From Terriglobia bacterium (lineage in GTDB: Bacteria; Acidobacteriota; Terriglobia; Terriglobales; Acidobacteriaceae): a DNA stretch of 64,000 nucleotides. Below the pieces are notes generated by a model. The model saw only the letters and a program-made list of their open reading frames with translations. It was not told the origin of the DNA and did no database searches. The translations under genes and the position numbers were made by a program. How positions within the stretch are numbered: position 1 is the stretch's first letter; every line of letters begins with the position of its first letter. Location: the NCBI GenBank assembly GCA_020072645.1, contig JAIQGK010000006.1:1-64000 (forward strand). The letters run 5' to 3'. This document shows, piece by piece, positions 34,822 to 43,184 of the stretch.

Positions 34822-34981
34822 TGCAGGGATTTTGAGCCCGGAAGGACTTTGCTTACTCTGGTCCCTGGCGTTGCCGCCCGCAACGCCCGATACCGGCGTC
34901 GCATGGCGCAACAACACCAATGCACTACAAAAAAATTGTTTGAAGGGATTGAGCCCGGAAGGATGCTGCCTCTAGCCCTGG
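34822..34981 (-). promoter_or_regulatory. tandem pair of structured leader repeats upstream of the MBG gene
   Basis: Two imperfect about 45-base copies (34822-34867 and 34941-34981). Each has, on the plus strand, AGGGA...GAGCCCGGAAGGA...CTCT...CCCTGG. In the first, CAGGGA pairs with TCCCTG, and GAG with CTC inside it. They lie between 116 and 275 bases upstream of the MBG start on its transcribed strand. The paired ends suggest an RNA element. I cannot assign a known riboswitch class; the GCAAAGTCC...GGGCTCAA run only loosely recalls the cyclic-di-GMP class. Confidence 0.45.
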
Positions 34982-35239
34982 AAAATCGTGATGAGCATAA
35001 CATGGGCAGGAGCAGAATAAGAAAGAACTTAACTTAAAATAACATTAAAATTTCTAAAAATTCAGACATGATAAAGAATGGCTTGGTTGCAAAGGAACCA
35101 GCTATCCCCGATGGTGAAAACTGCAATGCATTTTACTTTTTACATGGCGCCGGCTGCGGTCAAAGCCCAGCGCGAGAAATCCCGTCATCCCGCCATGCGC
35201 TTACGCCGCGCTGGTATTGCCTTTGTGTAATGGCGGTTG
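34982..35239. other. AT-rich intergenic stretch
   Basis: No gene seen; the part at 35020-35090 is very A/T-rich (AACTTAAAATAACATTAAAA) and could include the promoter of the MBG leader transcript. Confidence 0.35.
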
Positions 35240-36013
35240 CTAATTAGCGGCGGCGCTTGCCTTCTCGCCTTCTTTATATATCGCCGGAGCGCGTGGAATA
35301 TAAGACTCCAGTTTTTTGCTTTCCGCCTGATCGGCCATCCAGCCGCGCCCCTGATCGTCAAGGTACAAAACTTCTATCCCAAGAAGGTTTTCTGCCGGGC
35401 TGTTCCAGCGGACCATGCCCGCCCCGGAAATAATTTTCTGGTCGGCCTGAAAGTCCAGTCTGAACTGCACTGAGCCTTCTCTGAACTTGTGTGGCGTTTT
35501 CAGGCAGAATCCGCCGCGGCCAAAGGCGATCTGGCCGTCGCGCAACGCGTCGGCGAGACTGCTAAATTTGGCCAGGCAGACAGGGCTGGCGGCAAGCATA
35601 TCGTCAGGCAAGGATTCAGCGGGCTTGCTCCAAAGCTCGTTGCGATCTGCCAAACTTCTTTTGACTGCGTCCAGCAGATGATCGCGTTCCAGTGGTTTTT
35701 CGATAATCGCTTCCACGCCAAGAGCATAAGCATCGCGCGGCTGGAGATCGCTGAAGCCGGTAATAAAGACCACGCGAGGCCGCTCCGCGACTTTGGCCGC
35801 GACCGCACGCAGCAGAGCCATGCCGTCCATTACCGGCATGCGCACATCAGAAACGATTACATCCACGTGGTTCTCCGTCAGCAGCTTAAGCGCTTCCTGG
35901 CCATTGCCCGCGCTCAACACCCGATGCGCGTGGCGCGCGAACCAGGCGGCCATGATTTCGCAAATGACTTCTTCGTCGTCAACAACAAGGACTGTGGCAT
36001 CAGTTAACCGCAT
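35240..36013 (-). CDS. response regulator, receiver plus PilZ-like domain
   Basis: A 257-residue regulator; start at 36013 (AGAGGC upstream). The receiver covers about 1-125: acidic pair DDEE, phospho-Asp in VIVSDVRMPVMDG, Thr in VFITGFS, Lys in IEKPL. The C-terminal part (about 160-245: FGRGGFCLKTPHKFREGSVQFRLDF) resembles a PilZ domain, which often binds cyclic di-GMP. The first 14 bases overlap the 3' end of the kinase gene, so the two are co-translated. It is the likely output partner of that kinase. Confidence 0.85.
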   Translation of the reverse strand: MRLTDATVLVVDDEEVICEIMAAWFARHAHRVLSAGNGQEALKLLTENHVDVIVSDVRMPVMDGMALLRAVAAKVAERPRVVFITGFSDLQPRDAYALGVEAIIEKPLERDHLLDAVKRSLADRNELWSKPAESLPDDMLAASPVCLAKFSSLADALRDGQIAFGRGGFCLKTPHKFREGSVQFRLDFQADQKIISGAGMVRWNSPAENLLGIEVLYLDDQGRGWMADQAESKKLESYIPRAPAIYKEGEKASAAAN

Positions 36014-38657
36014 ATTGCCTCTTTTCACTGATGATGGGCAGCGTCAGACAAAAGCACGTGTGGCCCGCCTCATCGGTAAGTTCCAACTTGCCGCCGTGCT
36101 CTTCCGCAATAGTGGTGGAGAGGCTCAGGCCCAACCCGGTGCCTTTGCCCACGTCTTTGGTGGTGAAGAAAGGTTCCATGATCCTGGTCTTCAACTCCGC
36201 CGGCACGCCGGGCCCGCTATCGGTCACGGAAAACTGCAAAACATTTTCCCGCACCGCGACATCCAATCGCACCCAGCGCTCACCGGGTTCGTCGGCCACG
36301 GCATCAAACGCGTTCTGCAGAAGATTGAGCAGCACCTGGGCGATCTGCACCTCGCGGCAGACAACTTTCAGCTCCGGATCAATTTCCGGGATGATCAGCT
36401 TCACCGACCTCGACCTGAAGCGCTCGCGGCACATCTCCAGCGTTTCTTCCACGATCCTGCCCACCTGCGTGGTGGAAAAATCGTCCTGGGAGCCTTCGCG
36501 CGCGATGCGTCGCAGGCTCTTCACAATGCGCGCAATGCGGTTTGCGGTCTCGCGGATGCGCTTGCTGTTCCGCACCACATCTTCCCGCGGCATCTGCTCA
36601 GTCTCCTGTGCCAGATCGAGCAAGTCACTGGCGCACGCATGAATAATGGTGAGCGGATTGTTGATCTCATGCGCGATTCCTCCGGCCATCATGCCAAGCG
36701 ACGAGAGTCGCGACGAGGCTTCCAGTTGCGCCTGCATCCGCCGCTGCTCGGTTACGTCAATGTTGATGCCGACCATCCGCACCGGCTCTCCATGTTCGTC
36801 AAGCACCGCGCCCTGCGCGGAGGAAACGTGCCGCAACGAGCCGTCAGTGCGTACGATGCGGAATTCAACATAGTCCTGGGACTTTAGCCGGATTGCGCGT
36901 TGCAGAGATTCTTCGACCCGTGCAAGGTCATCCGGATGCACAAGACGCGCCCACTTGTCATATGACATGGCTTCGTTCCGGGGAACGCCATACATTTCGA
37001 AACACGTATCATCCCATATGCTCTGATTGGTGCGCAGGTCCCACTCCCACACGCCGATGGATGCAACGTGCGTGGCCAGTGACAGGCGCTCGGTCTGTAG
37101 ACGGAGTTGCGACTCTGCCTGCTTGCGCAAGCTGATGTCACGGTTGATCTCCAGAATTCTTTGCAGCGTTCCGGCGCCGTCCTGCATCAGCGACCAGCGG
37201 CTGGCGACCACAATTATTTTGCCATCGCGGGTGATGTGCGTCAGTTCTCCTTCCCATTGTCCGTGGGTTGCAACTATGTTTTCGATTTCCTGCAGAGGAA
37301 TGGGAAACTGCGTTTTCAAAAGTTCATGGGTGATGCGTCCCAGCGCTTCTTCCGCCGACCATCCATACATGTCGACCGCGCCCTTGTTCCAGAAAGCGAC
37401 ATGCGCCTGCTGGTCGCGCACGATGATGGCATCGTGGGCGCGTTCCAGCAGAATGGCCTGTTCTTTCAGTTGTTGTTCTGCCTGCTTGCGCTCCGTGATA
37501 TCGCGCAAGGCCAGAGTGGTCCTCAGGTCGCCGCTGGTGTCTTTAAAAACGACGGAAGAAATTTCTACTGGGAAGAGGCTGCCGTCCTTGCGTTTGGCCC
37601 TGAGTTCGCCGTGGCCCTGCCCGGTGCGGGCGCGATCCTGGATGATCTGTTGTAAATGCGGGTCGTCGGCGTCCATAATGCCGGCGCGACCTGCCTGCCG
37701 GATTTCTTCCGCGGTGCGGCCAAGGATGGCACAGGCGCTTGGGTTGGCCGTCTGGATGGAACCATCGAGACGGGTCAGCAACAGGCCGTCAAAGCTGTTC
37801 TCAAAAGCCATGCGATAGACGAGGAGATCGCGATTGCGCTCACGCGCCTGCAGCGCAAGCCGGATCGTGATGCCCAAAAGCATGGCGACGACAAAACCGC
37901 CGACCAGAAGCACCTGGGTGAGCAGGGCAAACTTGCTTTCTTCATGCAAGACCAGCGCCTGCCACAGCCCCAGCACTCCCGCAGCCACGGCAAAAGCGGC
38001 GCTGACCGGGACCCATTCCGGCAGCCCAGGTCTGGACTTCTGCTGCCATGACAAAGCAACAAGCCCAAGACCCAGCAGTAGGAAGCCTGCCGCGGTGTGA
38101 GGCGCCACGCGGGTGAAATGTCCCCAGCCGTAGGCTTCAGTGTGCCCGATGAAAAAGCCCATCACGCTCACGCAGCCAATCACCACAAGCACGCACCCAA
38201 TGATCCCGCGCAACGCCGATGTCCGCCGCGAGAATGCGCTGCTCCACATGGTGAGTATTGCCACGCTGACGCCGACAAAGCACAGCGCGCTTACAGGCGA
38301 CATTCGTCCGCGATGCGAGGTGTGTGTAACGACGTATCCCGGACCCAGCAATTCGTCGATCCCAAGATTGATCCCGAGAACATATTCCAGAATGACCATG
38401 ACGGACACGACGAGGACGGTGAACTGCAGGAAGGCTGAAGCCCGCAGGCGGTTGCGGCCGGCAAATATGAGCGCCAGGCCGCTCAGCAGGAAGCCGAGCG
38501 CCGTCATCCGCTGCATGGGTGCGGCCCCCGCCGGAAACACCTGAATCAATGGAAGATAGCCCAGCTGCCATCCCGCCAGAACAGCCGCGCCCAGGCTGGC
38601 GGAAAGCGCTCCAGCGACCAGAGAAATACGGTTTGGCCAGTTTTCCCGCATTGGCAA
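36000..38657 (-). CDS. membrane sensor histidine kinase with three PAS domains
   Basis: An 885-residue sensor. The first about 280 residues hold seven or eight membrane helices, MASE-like (GALSASLGAAVLAGWQLGYLPL through VLLVGGFVVAMLLGITIRLAL). Three PAS/PAC units follow (about 290-400, 415-530, 545-660; each ending in a [DT]ITERK/RDIS motif). The HisKA box is GGIAHEINNPL and the ATPase box includes DSGPGVPAELK and GKGTGLGLSLST. It perceives a signal at or in the membrane and phosphorylates the overlapping PilZ-type regulator (inference from gene order). Confidence 0.92.
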   Translation of the reverse strand: MPMRENWPNRISLVAGALSASLGAAVLAGWQLGYLPLIQVFPAGAAPMQRMTALGFLLSGLALIFAGRNRLRASAFLQFTVLVVSVMVILEYVLGINLGIDELLGPGYVVTHTSHRGRMSPVSALCFVGVSVAILTMWSSAFSRRTSALRGIIGCVLVVIGCVSVMGFFIGHTEAYGWGHFTRVAPHTAAGFLLLGLGLVALSWQQKSRPGLPEWVPVSAAFAVAAGVLGLWQALVLHEESKFALLTQVLLVGGFVVAMLLGITIRLALQARERNRDLLVYRMAFENSFDGLLLTRLDGSIQTANPSACAILGRTAEEIRQAGRAGIMDADDPHLQQIIQDRARTGQGHGELRAKRKDGSLFPVEISSVVFKDTSGDLRTTLALRDITERKQAEQQLKEQAILLERAHDAIIVRDQQAHVAFWNKGAVDMYGWSAEEALGRITHELLKTQFPIPLQEIENIVATHGQWEGELTHITRDGKIIVVASRWSLMQDGAGTLQRILEINRDISLRKQAESQLRLQTERLSLATHVASIGVWEWDLRTNQSIWDDTCFEMYGVPRNEAMSYDKWARLVHPDDLARVEESLQRAIRLKSQDYVEFRIVRTDGSLRHVSSAQGAVLDEHGEPVRMVGINIDVTEQRRMQAQLEASSRLSSLGMMAGGIAHEINNPLTIIHACASDLLDLAQETEQMPREDVVRNSKRIRETANRIARIVKSLRRIAREGSQDDFSTTQVGRIVEETLEMCRERFRSRSVKLIIPEIDPELKVVCREVQIAQVLLNLLQNAFDAVADEPGERWVRLDVAVRENVLQFSVTDSGPGVPAELKTRIMEPFFTTKDVGKGTGLGLSLSTTIAEEHGGKLELTDEAGHTCFCLTLPIISEKRQYAVN

Positions 38658-39271
38658 TGTGGACTCCCTTAAAACTCAGGCCTTGGGCGCTATGCGACAG
38701 CTCTGCTTTTGGAGCATTAGCTTTTCTTATAGGCAGAATTGCCCACGATTAAGTATCAGAGACGATGACACATAGAAGATGTGATGTTGGTCACGGCTCG
38801 AAACCGGGAGGAGGGGCTTTGACGATTGGGATATTTTGACTTGTTAGCCGGCTTTCTCTAGAGCAGGGAAGGACAAAGCCGCTCCCCTTGCGGCAGGTGG
38901 CACGAATTTCTGATTACTTCCAGACAACGGCGCTAAAGCGCAGTGGCGCTCGCCGGCCTGACTTTCCGCGCTAGTCCGCCGAGCGTGGGGAATATAAGTT
39001 TCCAGCTTCTAGTTCTGGGTGAGCCCGGCCAGCAGTGCAGACTACCCGGAACGCACCCATGAGTGGCAACTGAATGTGGCCACTCACCCGATTTTTCTGA
39101 GAAAACTCTTAGCCAACGCAAGCTGTACATTGCACCGCCTACTTCAGGGCTGCTCCTGAAGCAAAGCAAAACGGACGAAAACGGCAACTGCCTGTTGCCA
39201 ACGGCGCACCTTTTTTATTGGGGAAAAGTATTTGCTTATAAGGTGCTTTTGTCAGCAGGAGAGACTTATTC
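38658..39271. other. 614-base intergenic region before the RiPP cluster
   Basis: No gene is seen. Two foldable segments lie in it: 39017-39058 (GGGTG...CACCC outer pair with inner CCGG pairing) and a perfect 8-bp hairpin at 39060-39067 with 39079-39086 (TGAGTGGC/GCCACTCA, 11-base loop). They may be in the leader of the cluster transcript. A promoter could not be defined. Confidence 0.4.
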
Positions 39272-40024
39272 ATGCCGTTTTTCTCTCAATCGGCCGCAAC
39301 GCAGCCCCGGCTTTATCTCACGGTGTCTCCCGATGGCGGTGTTCTCTTTGATCCGGAGAAGGACCGCCTGCTCAAGTTGAACGCCACCGGCGTGGAGATG
39401 TGGCAATCGCTCCATGCGGGACGCTCTGAGTCGGAAGTGGCTGAGCAGCTTGCGGGGAAGTACGGAGTGGAGGCGCGGCAGATAATCGATGACGTGCGTA
39501 GTCTTGTAGCCACGGCCGCGAAGCTAGGATTATCGACATCGGACGTTCTTCTTATTGAAGAGCCGTCGCGGGGAGCGACTGCGCAAACCGGCCCCACATA
39601 TCCATGGTACGGCCATCGGGACACCACCGCGCGGCCTGCGCCCAAGCGTTCCACCATCCTGTTCGCGATCATAGGACTGACTTTCTTCGACTGCATTCTT
39701 TCCGCGCTTTCACTTGAATTCCTGTGCCGCTCTGTGAAGGCATGGCCGGTCCGGCCCAAGGAAAGGCGGGACCAATCCACGCTCATCGGCGAGATATGCT
39801 CCGCGGTGGAGAAGGCGTGCGTGTGGTATCCCAAGAAAGCATTGTGCCTGCAGCGCTCGGCGGTGACCACCTGCATTCTGCGGAGCTATGGCATTCCCGC
39901 GCACCTGGTGGTGGGAGTGCGTCCCATGCCATTTCTGGCCCATGCCTGGGTGGAAGCGGAAGGTTCTGTGGTGAATGACTTTCCGAATGTCCGCAAATTT
40001 TACCGGATGTTAACGGCCTATTGA
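39272..40024 (+). CDS. lasso peptide biosynthesis B protein (RRE-B2 fusion, leader peptidase)
   Basis: A 250-residue fusion of two lasso-peptide functions. Residues 10-95 form a PqqD-like RiPP recognition element (YLTVSPDGGVLFDPEKDRLLKLNATGVEMW, then 'EVAEQLAGKYGVEARQIIDDV'), the part that grips the precursor leader. Residues 125-250 are the B2 transglutaminase-like peptidase: Cys192 (ALCLQRS), His224 (AHAWVE) and Asp236 (VNDF) form the triad. It removes the leader so that the core can be cyclised. An AGGAGAG site precedes the ATG. The next gene begins 25 bases downstream. Confidence 0.88.
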   Translation: MPFFSQSAATQPRLYLTVSPDGGVLFDPEKDRLLKLNATGVEMWQSLHAGRSESEVAEQLAGKYGVEARQIIDDVRSLVATAAKLGLSTSDVLLIEEPSRGATAQTGPTYPWYGHRDTTARPAPKRSTILFAIIGLTFFDCILSALSLEFLCRSVKAWPVRPKERRDQSTLIGEICSAVEKACVWYPKKALCLQRSAVTTCILRSYGIPAHLVVGVRPMPFLAHAWVEAEGSVVNDFPNVRKFYRMLTAY

Positions 40025-40049
40025 TCTTTTGATCCTGGTGGGGGATTAC

Positions 40050-41936
40050 ATGAAGCTGCAACTGGGAATGTTGAATACGGACGGACGGCCCGTCGCGCAA
40101 GCAGACTTGACGCGGATGCTGGGCAGCTACAGCCGCTGGAAGGCTGAAACCGCCGGCGAAGCTGCGGAAGGGCCGTTGTTGATGATTTACCGCGGCGACC
40201 AGATCACCACAGAAGAAGAGCATGAGATACAGCCATGGCGCTTGGGTGAACTGGCGCTCACATGGGACGGACGCCTCGATAATCGCGAGGAAATCGCGGC
40301 CCTCAGCGGAGCCGCACATCTGACGCACGTGCCCGATCCTGTCATTGTGGCGCACGGCTATGAGCGCTTCGGCGTGGCAATCTTTTCCCGCCTGATCGGA
40401 GAATTCGCCCTGGCGCTTTGGTGCGGAAAAAACCGCGCGCTATGGTTTGTCCGTTCGGCTTGCGGCACACGTCCGTTGTTTTACGCTTTTGCCGGAAAGT
40501 CTTTGTTGTGGGCGAGCGACTTTGCCCATCTTGTCCGGATCAGCGGAGCAGAGCTCGAAATCAACGAAAACTATATGGTCGAACATCTGGTCTCACAGCC
40601 AGACTCGCGCCACAGTCCTCTGGCGAGCATTCATGTCGTCCCGCCGAATACGATGCTGCGTTTTGAGAGCCAGTGCTTCGCACCTCCGCTACAGCTCTGG
40701 GACCCTGCAGCCATACGTCCTCTGCGCTACAAATCAGATCGCGAATACGAGGAACATTGCCGGGCGATACTGATGGAAGCAGTGCGGGCCAAATTGCGCT
40801 CCAAACACACTGTTTTTGCAGAGCTCAGCGGCGGTCTGGACTCTTCTTCCGTGGTTGTCATCGCAGACCATGTGCTCGCCCAGCAGAACAGGGCGCCTGA
40901 ACGCCTGCAAACCCTTTCCTGTGTTTTCGAAGAATCGGAAAGCTGTGACGAACAATATTTCATAAAAGCTGTGGAAGAACAGCGCGGCATCCAGACCGTG
41001 CGCATATCGGAAAAGCAACAGCAGATTTCTTCCGGCCTGCGCGAAATCAATTTCACCGGCATGCCCAATCCTCTGCACTGCGCAGACGGCAGATTTCGGG
41101 CTTACACATCCGCCATGAAGGCCCGGCGCGCGCGTGTGTTGCTTACGGGCGCAGGAGGGGACCATCTTTTCTGGAGCGCCGTGGATGCCGCTCCGCTGAT
41201 CGCCGATCACCTATACCAGGGCCAATTCCTGCGGATGCATCGTTCCTGCCGGGCCTGGAGCCGCACCATGGGCGTTCCTTATATGCAGCTGCTTTACGGA
41301 CAGGCCCTGCCTCGGGCTGTTGCGGCCGCCCGCTCCAGGACTCCTAGGCAGGAAATTCCCCGGCTGCCGGACTGGCTTCCGGAGCGGCACAAAAAAGCGT
41401 ATGCCGACCATATGGTTTCATCGGAAACCCGGGGCCAGGCGCTGCCCATCGTACGCATTCAATTGCGCGAGTTGCGGTCGCTCTTCAACATGACTTCCGC
41501 CGGCTACACCAGTGAATACCGCGATGTTTATGTTTCTCATCCTTATCTATACAGGCCGCTGGTGGAATTTTGCCTGGCTATGCCTCCTGACCAATTCTTG
41601 CGCAATGGCGAAGGACGATCTCTCATGAGGCGGGCCATGTCTGGCCTGCTGCCCTCGCGAGTTCTTAAGCGGAAAAGCAAAGGCGCTATCAATGAAGCAT
41701 TTTCCAGGGCTTTGCAGAAGGATTGGGATCTCATGGATGATCTGCGCCAATGGCAGCTTTGCCGGAGAGGTTTTGCCGATCCGCGGATATTGCACGACCA
41801 CTTGACGAAATTGATGCTGGGCATCGACCCGCCCGGCAGCTACGTCGTGCGGATTCTTTCCGCGGAACGATGGCTCAGGAGCCTGGAAAACGTTCACCAG
41901 GAGCAGCCTGAATATTCTCTCACTTACGCATCATGA
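40050..41936 (+). CDS. lasso peptide cyclase C (asparagine synthetase-like)
   Basis: A 628-residue protein; start at 40050 follows GGTGGGGG. The N-terminal half is a class-II glutamine-amidotransferase-like domain without the catalytic Cys2 (starts MKLQLGML), as in lasso C enzymes. The C-terminal half has the ATP pyrophosphatase loop ELSGGLDSSS and the rest of the asparagine synthetase fold. In lasso clusters this enzyme adenylates an Asp/Glu side chain and forms the macrolactam ring. Its end is copied in a degenerate form 282-287 bases further on. The stop overlaps an ATG (ATGA). Confidence 0.88.
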   Translation: MKLQLGMLNTDGRPVAQADLTRMLGSYSRWKAETAGEAAEGPLLMIYRGDQITTEEEHEIQPWRLGELALTWDGRLDNREEIAALSGAAHLTHVPDPVIVAHGYERFGVAIFSRLIGEFALALWCGKNRALWFVRSACGTRPLFYAFAGKSLLWASDFAHLVRISGAELEINENYMVEHLVSQPDSRHSPLASIHVVPPNTMLRFESQCFAPPLQLWDPAAIRPLRYKSDREYEEHCRAILMEAVRAKLRSKHTVFAELSGGLDSSSVVVIADHVLAQQNRAPERLQTLSCVFEESESCDEQYFIKAVEEQRGIQTVRISEKQQQISSGLREINFTGMPNPLHCADGRFRAYTSAMKARRARVLLTGAGGDHLFWSAVDAAPLIADHLYQGQFLRMHRSCRAWSRTMGVPYMQLLYGQALPRAVAAARSRTPRQEIPRLPDWLPERHKKAYADHMVSSETRGQALPIVRIQLRELRSLFNMTSAGYTSEYRDVYVSHPYLYRPLVEFCLAMPPDQFLRNGEGRSLMRRAMSGLLPSRVLKRKSKGAINEAFSRALQKDWDLMDDLRQWQLCRRGFADPRILHDHLTKLMLGIDPPGSYVVRILSAERWLRSLENVHQEQPEYSLTYAS

Positions 41937-42001
41937 GTTTACCGTGCCGCCAGACGGTCGAAAGAACGTTTTTTCGAGAATTGGCGGAGAAAGGCACAAC
42001 C

Positions 42002-42139
42002 ATGAAATACGAAAAGCCTCAACTGCACTTTGTAGGCGATGCCAGCAAGCTGATCCAGAACAAGGGACACGACGTCCTTGATGTTGATGTTGGCGGCATG
42101 GCCCACATTTTCCTTTCCAGCAAGCTGGAAGAGGAATAA
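42002..42139 (+). CDS. RiPP precursor peptide 1 (lasso-like)
   Basis: A 45-residue peptide. The leader has the lasso recognition motif Tyr-x-x-Pro-x-Leu-x-x-x-Gly (YEKPQLHFVG), which fits an RRE partner. After SKLIQNK comes a Gly, and Asp at positions 3, 6 and 8 from it (GHDVLDVD), so a Gly1-Asp8 ring is possible. The tail ends FLSSKLEEE. The usual Thr at the penultimate leader position is absent (Asn). The GAGAAAGG site 7 bases upstream supports the 42002 start. A longer in-frame start at 41933 overlaps the cyclase stop, but the frame upstream is not conserved in the second copy, so the short form is preferred. Confidence 0.75.
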   Translation: MKYEKPQLHFVGDASKLIQNKGHDVLDVDVGGMAHIFLSSKLEEE

Positions 42140-42283
42140 CCAAACACCGCGGAACGACGGCTGAGAACTCGGGGGCGCGATCAACAGGAGCAACCCGAAT
42201 ATTCTCTCTGTCGCATCGTGAGTTTCCGTGCCGCCAGACGGTCGAAACAACGGTTTCGAGAATTGGCGGAGAAAGGGACAACC

Positions 42284-42421
42284 ATGCAATATCAAAAACC
42301 GCAACTGCATTTCATCGGCAATGCAAGCAAGCTGATCCAGATCAAAGGAAGCGACGTCATTGACGTTGATATTCCTGGCCATGCCAAGATTGGCCTTTTC
42401 AGCAAGCTGGAAGAGGAATAA
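42284..42421 (+). CDS. RiPP precursor peptide 2 (lasso-like)
   Basis: A 45-residue paralog of the preceding peptide, same length and leader (YQKPQLHFIG). The putative core starts GSDVIDVD, again with Asp at 3, 6 and 8, and the C-terminal tail differs (IPGHAKIGLFSKLEEE versus VGGMAHIFLSSKLEEE), while the last SKLEEE is kept. Penultimate leader position is Ile instead of Thr. Divergence concentrates in the tail centre, as expected for a diversified product. A rho-independent terminator follows 12 bases after the stop. Confidence 0.75.
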   Translation: MQYQKPQLHFIGNASKLIQIKGSDVIDVDIPGHAKIGLFSKLEEE

Positions 42422-42433
42422 CCAAACACAGAT

Positions 42434-42461
42434 GGAGCCGGCGTTCCCGGCTCCTCTTTTT
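42434..42461 (+). terminator. rho-independent terminator of the RiPP operon
   Basis: An 8-bp perfect stem GGAGCCGG / CCGGCTCC (42434-42441 with 42447-42454), loop CGTTC, then TCTTTTT. Confidence 0.92.
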
Positions 42462-42515
42462 AGCTACGCTGCCGCCGGAATCACAGCACGTCAAGATGGA
42501 ACATTATTTTTCCTG

Positions 42516-43184
42516 TTACATGGCCCACGATATCGACCCGCGAGAGCGGAACTTGGAGAGCACCAGCGAGCGCCCCTCGCGATGAGCGATTCCCACGTCC
42601 AGGTTTCCACCAGGAACATAAATAAACCAGATCCGCTTCTGGACGGCTTCCGCTTCTTCAAGACGAGCAGTGCTGGTATTCACCAGCACAAGTGAGCGGG
42701 GATGGGCAATCAGGGGGCCGGCGCTGTTGTCTGGTATCCATCCGAACAGATCATGGTTGATCTCGCGAAAATGCCTGATGAGCGCTGCCGGCCAGGGCTG
42801 GAACAGGTCCGTCCATCGCCGATAAACAGCAGGACGAGTGAGGTCCAGGGAACTGGGCAGCGAGGCTTGATGCCGGAACAACTGCTTGTTGCCGCGGACG
42901 TGAACAATCACGGGCTTCAGCACCGCGCCCGCGCTGTTGGGATCGAGCGGCCCATCCAGGCCGCGGCTTAACTCTTCCAGCGACACCTGGAATATCAGTG
43001 CAAGCGCTCTTCTATGGTCGGAGGTCGGTTTTCTTTTTCCATTGAGCCATCCGGACATCGCCTGATGCTGAAAGGCCAGCCGCGGCTGATGAAGCGCGTC
43101 CGCCAGAACACGACTGCGGCGCGATACTTCACGCACCGTCAGGCCGCTCTGTTTCTGAAGATCGCGCAGATATTCAAAAGACAC
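42516..43184 (-). CDS. XRE-type helix-turn-helix protein with unknown C-terminal domain
   Basis: A 222-residue protein. The first about 75 residues are an HTH of the XRE kind (LRDLQKQSGLTVREVSRRS, 'AMSGWLNGKRKPTSDHRRALALIFQVSLEEL'). The remainder (80-222) shows no domain I can name; it has 'LTRPAVYRRWTDLFQPWPAALIRHFREINHDLFGWIPD' and 'IWFIYVPGGNLDVGIAHR'. It converges on the RiPP cluster from the minus strand, so it may regulate it, but no operator is evident. Confidence 0.7.
   Translation of the reverse strand: MSFEYLRDLQKQSGLTVREVSRRSRVLADALHQPRLAFQHQAMSGWLNGKRKPTSDHRRALALIFQVSLEELSRGLDGPLDPNSAGAVLKPVIVHVRGNKQLFRHQASLPSSLDLTRPAVYRRWTDLFQPWPAALIRHFREINHDLFGWIPDNSAGPLIAHPRSLVLVNTSTARLEEAEAVQKRIWFIYVPGGNLDVGIAHREGRSLVLSKFRSRGSISWAM

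Larger units (their letters stand above)
41861..42431 (+). repeat. tandem duplication of the precursor gene with the cyclase tail
   Basis: Unit 1 (41861-42147) and unit 2 (42148-42431) share: CGCGGAACGA plus a degenerate copy of the cyclase 3' end, CGAATATTCTCTC, GTGCCGCCAGACGGTCGAAA, the leader GAGAATTGGCGGAGAAAGG, the precursor coding frame and TAACCAAACAC after the stop. Unit 2's cyclase tail is no longer coding. Confidence 0.9.

Noticed and set aside
34822-34981. Cyclic di-GMP riboswitch for the MBG leader repeats
   Set aside because: Only the GCAAAG and GGGCTCAA phrases resemble the class; the second conserved hairpin and the GGCAAACC element are not in the right order. Kept only as an unnamed structured element.
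35793-36887. 364-codon plus-strand frame opposite the kinase/regulator pair
   Set aside because: Antisense shadow; the minus-strand genes have all expected motifs.
41933-42001. Longer start of precursor 1 at the ATGA overlap with the cyclase stop
   Set aside because: The corresponding stretch of the second copy is in a shifted frame and not conserved in protein sequence, so the start at 42002 fits better.
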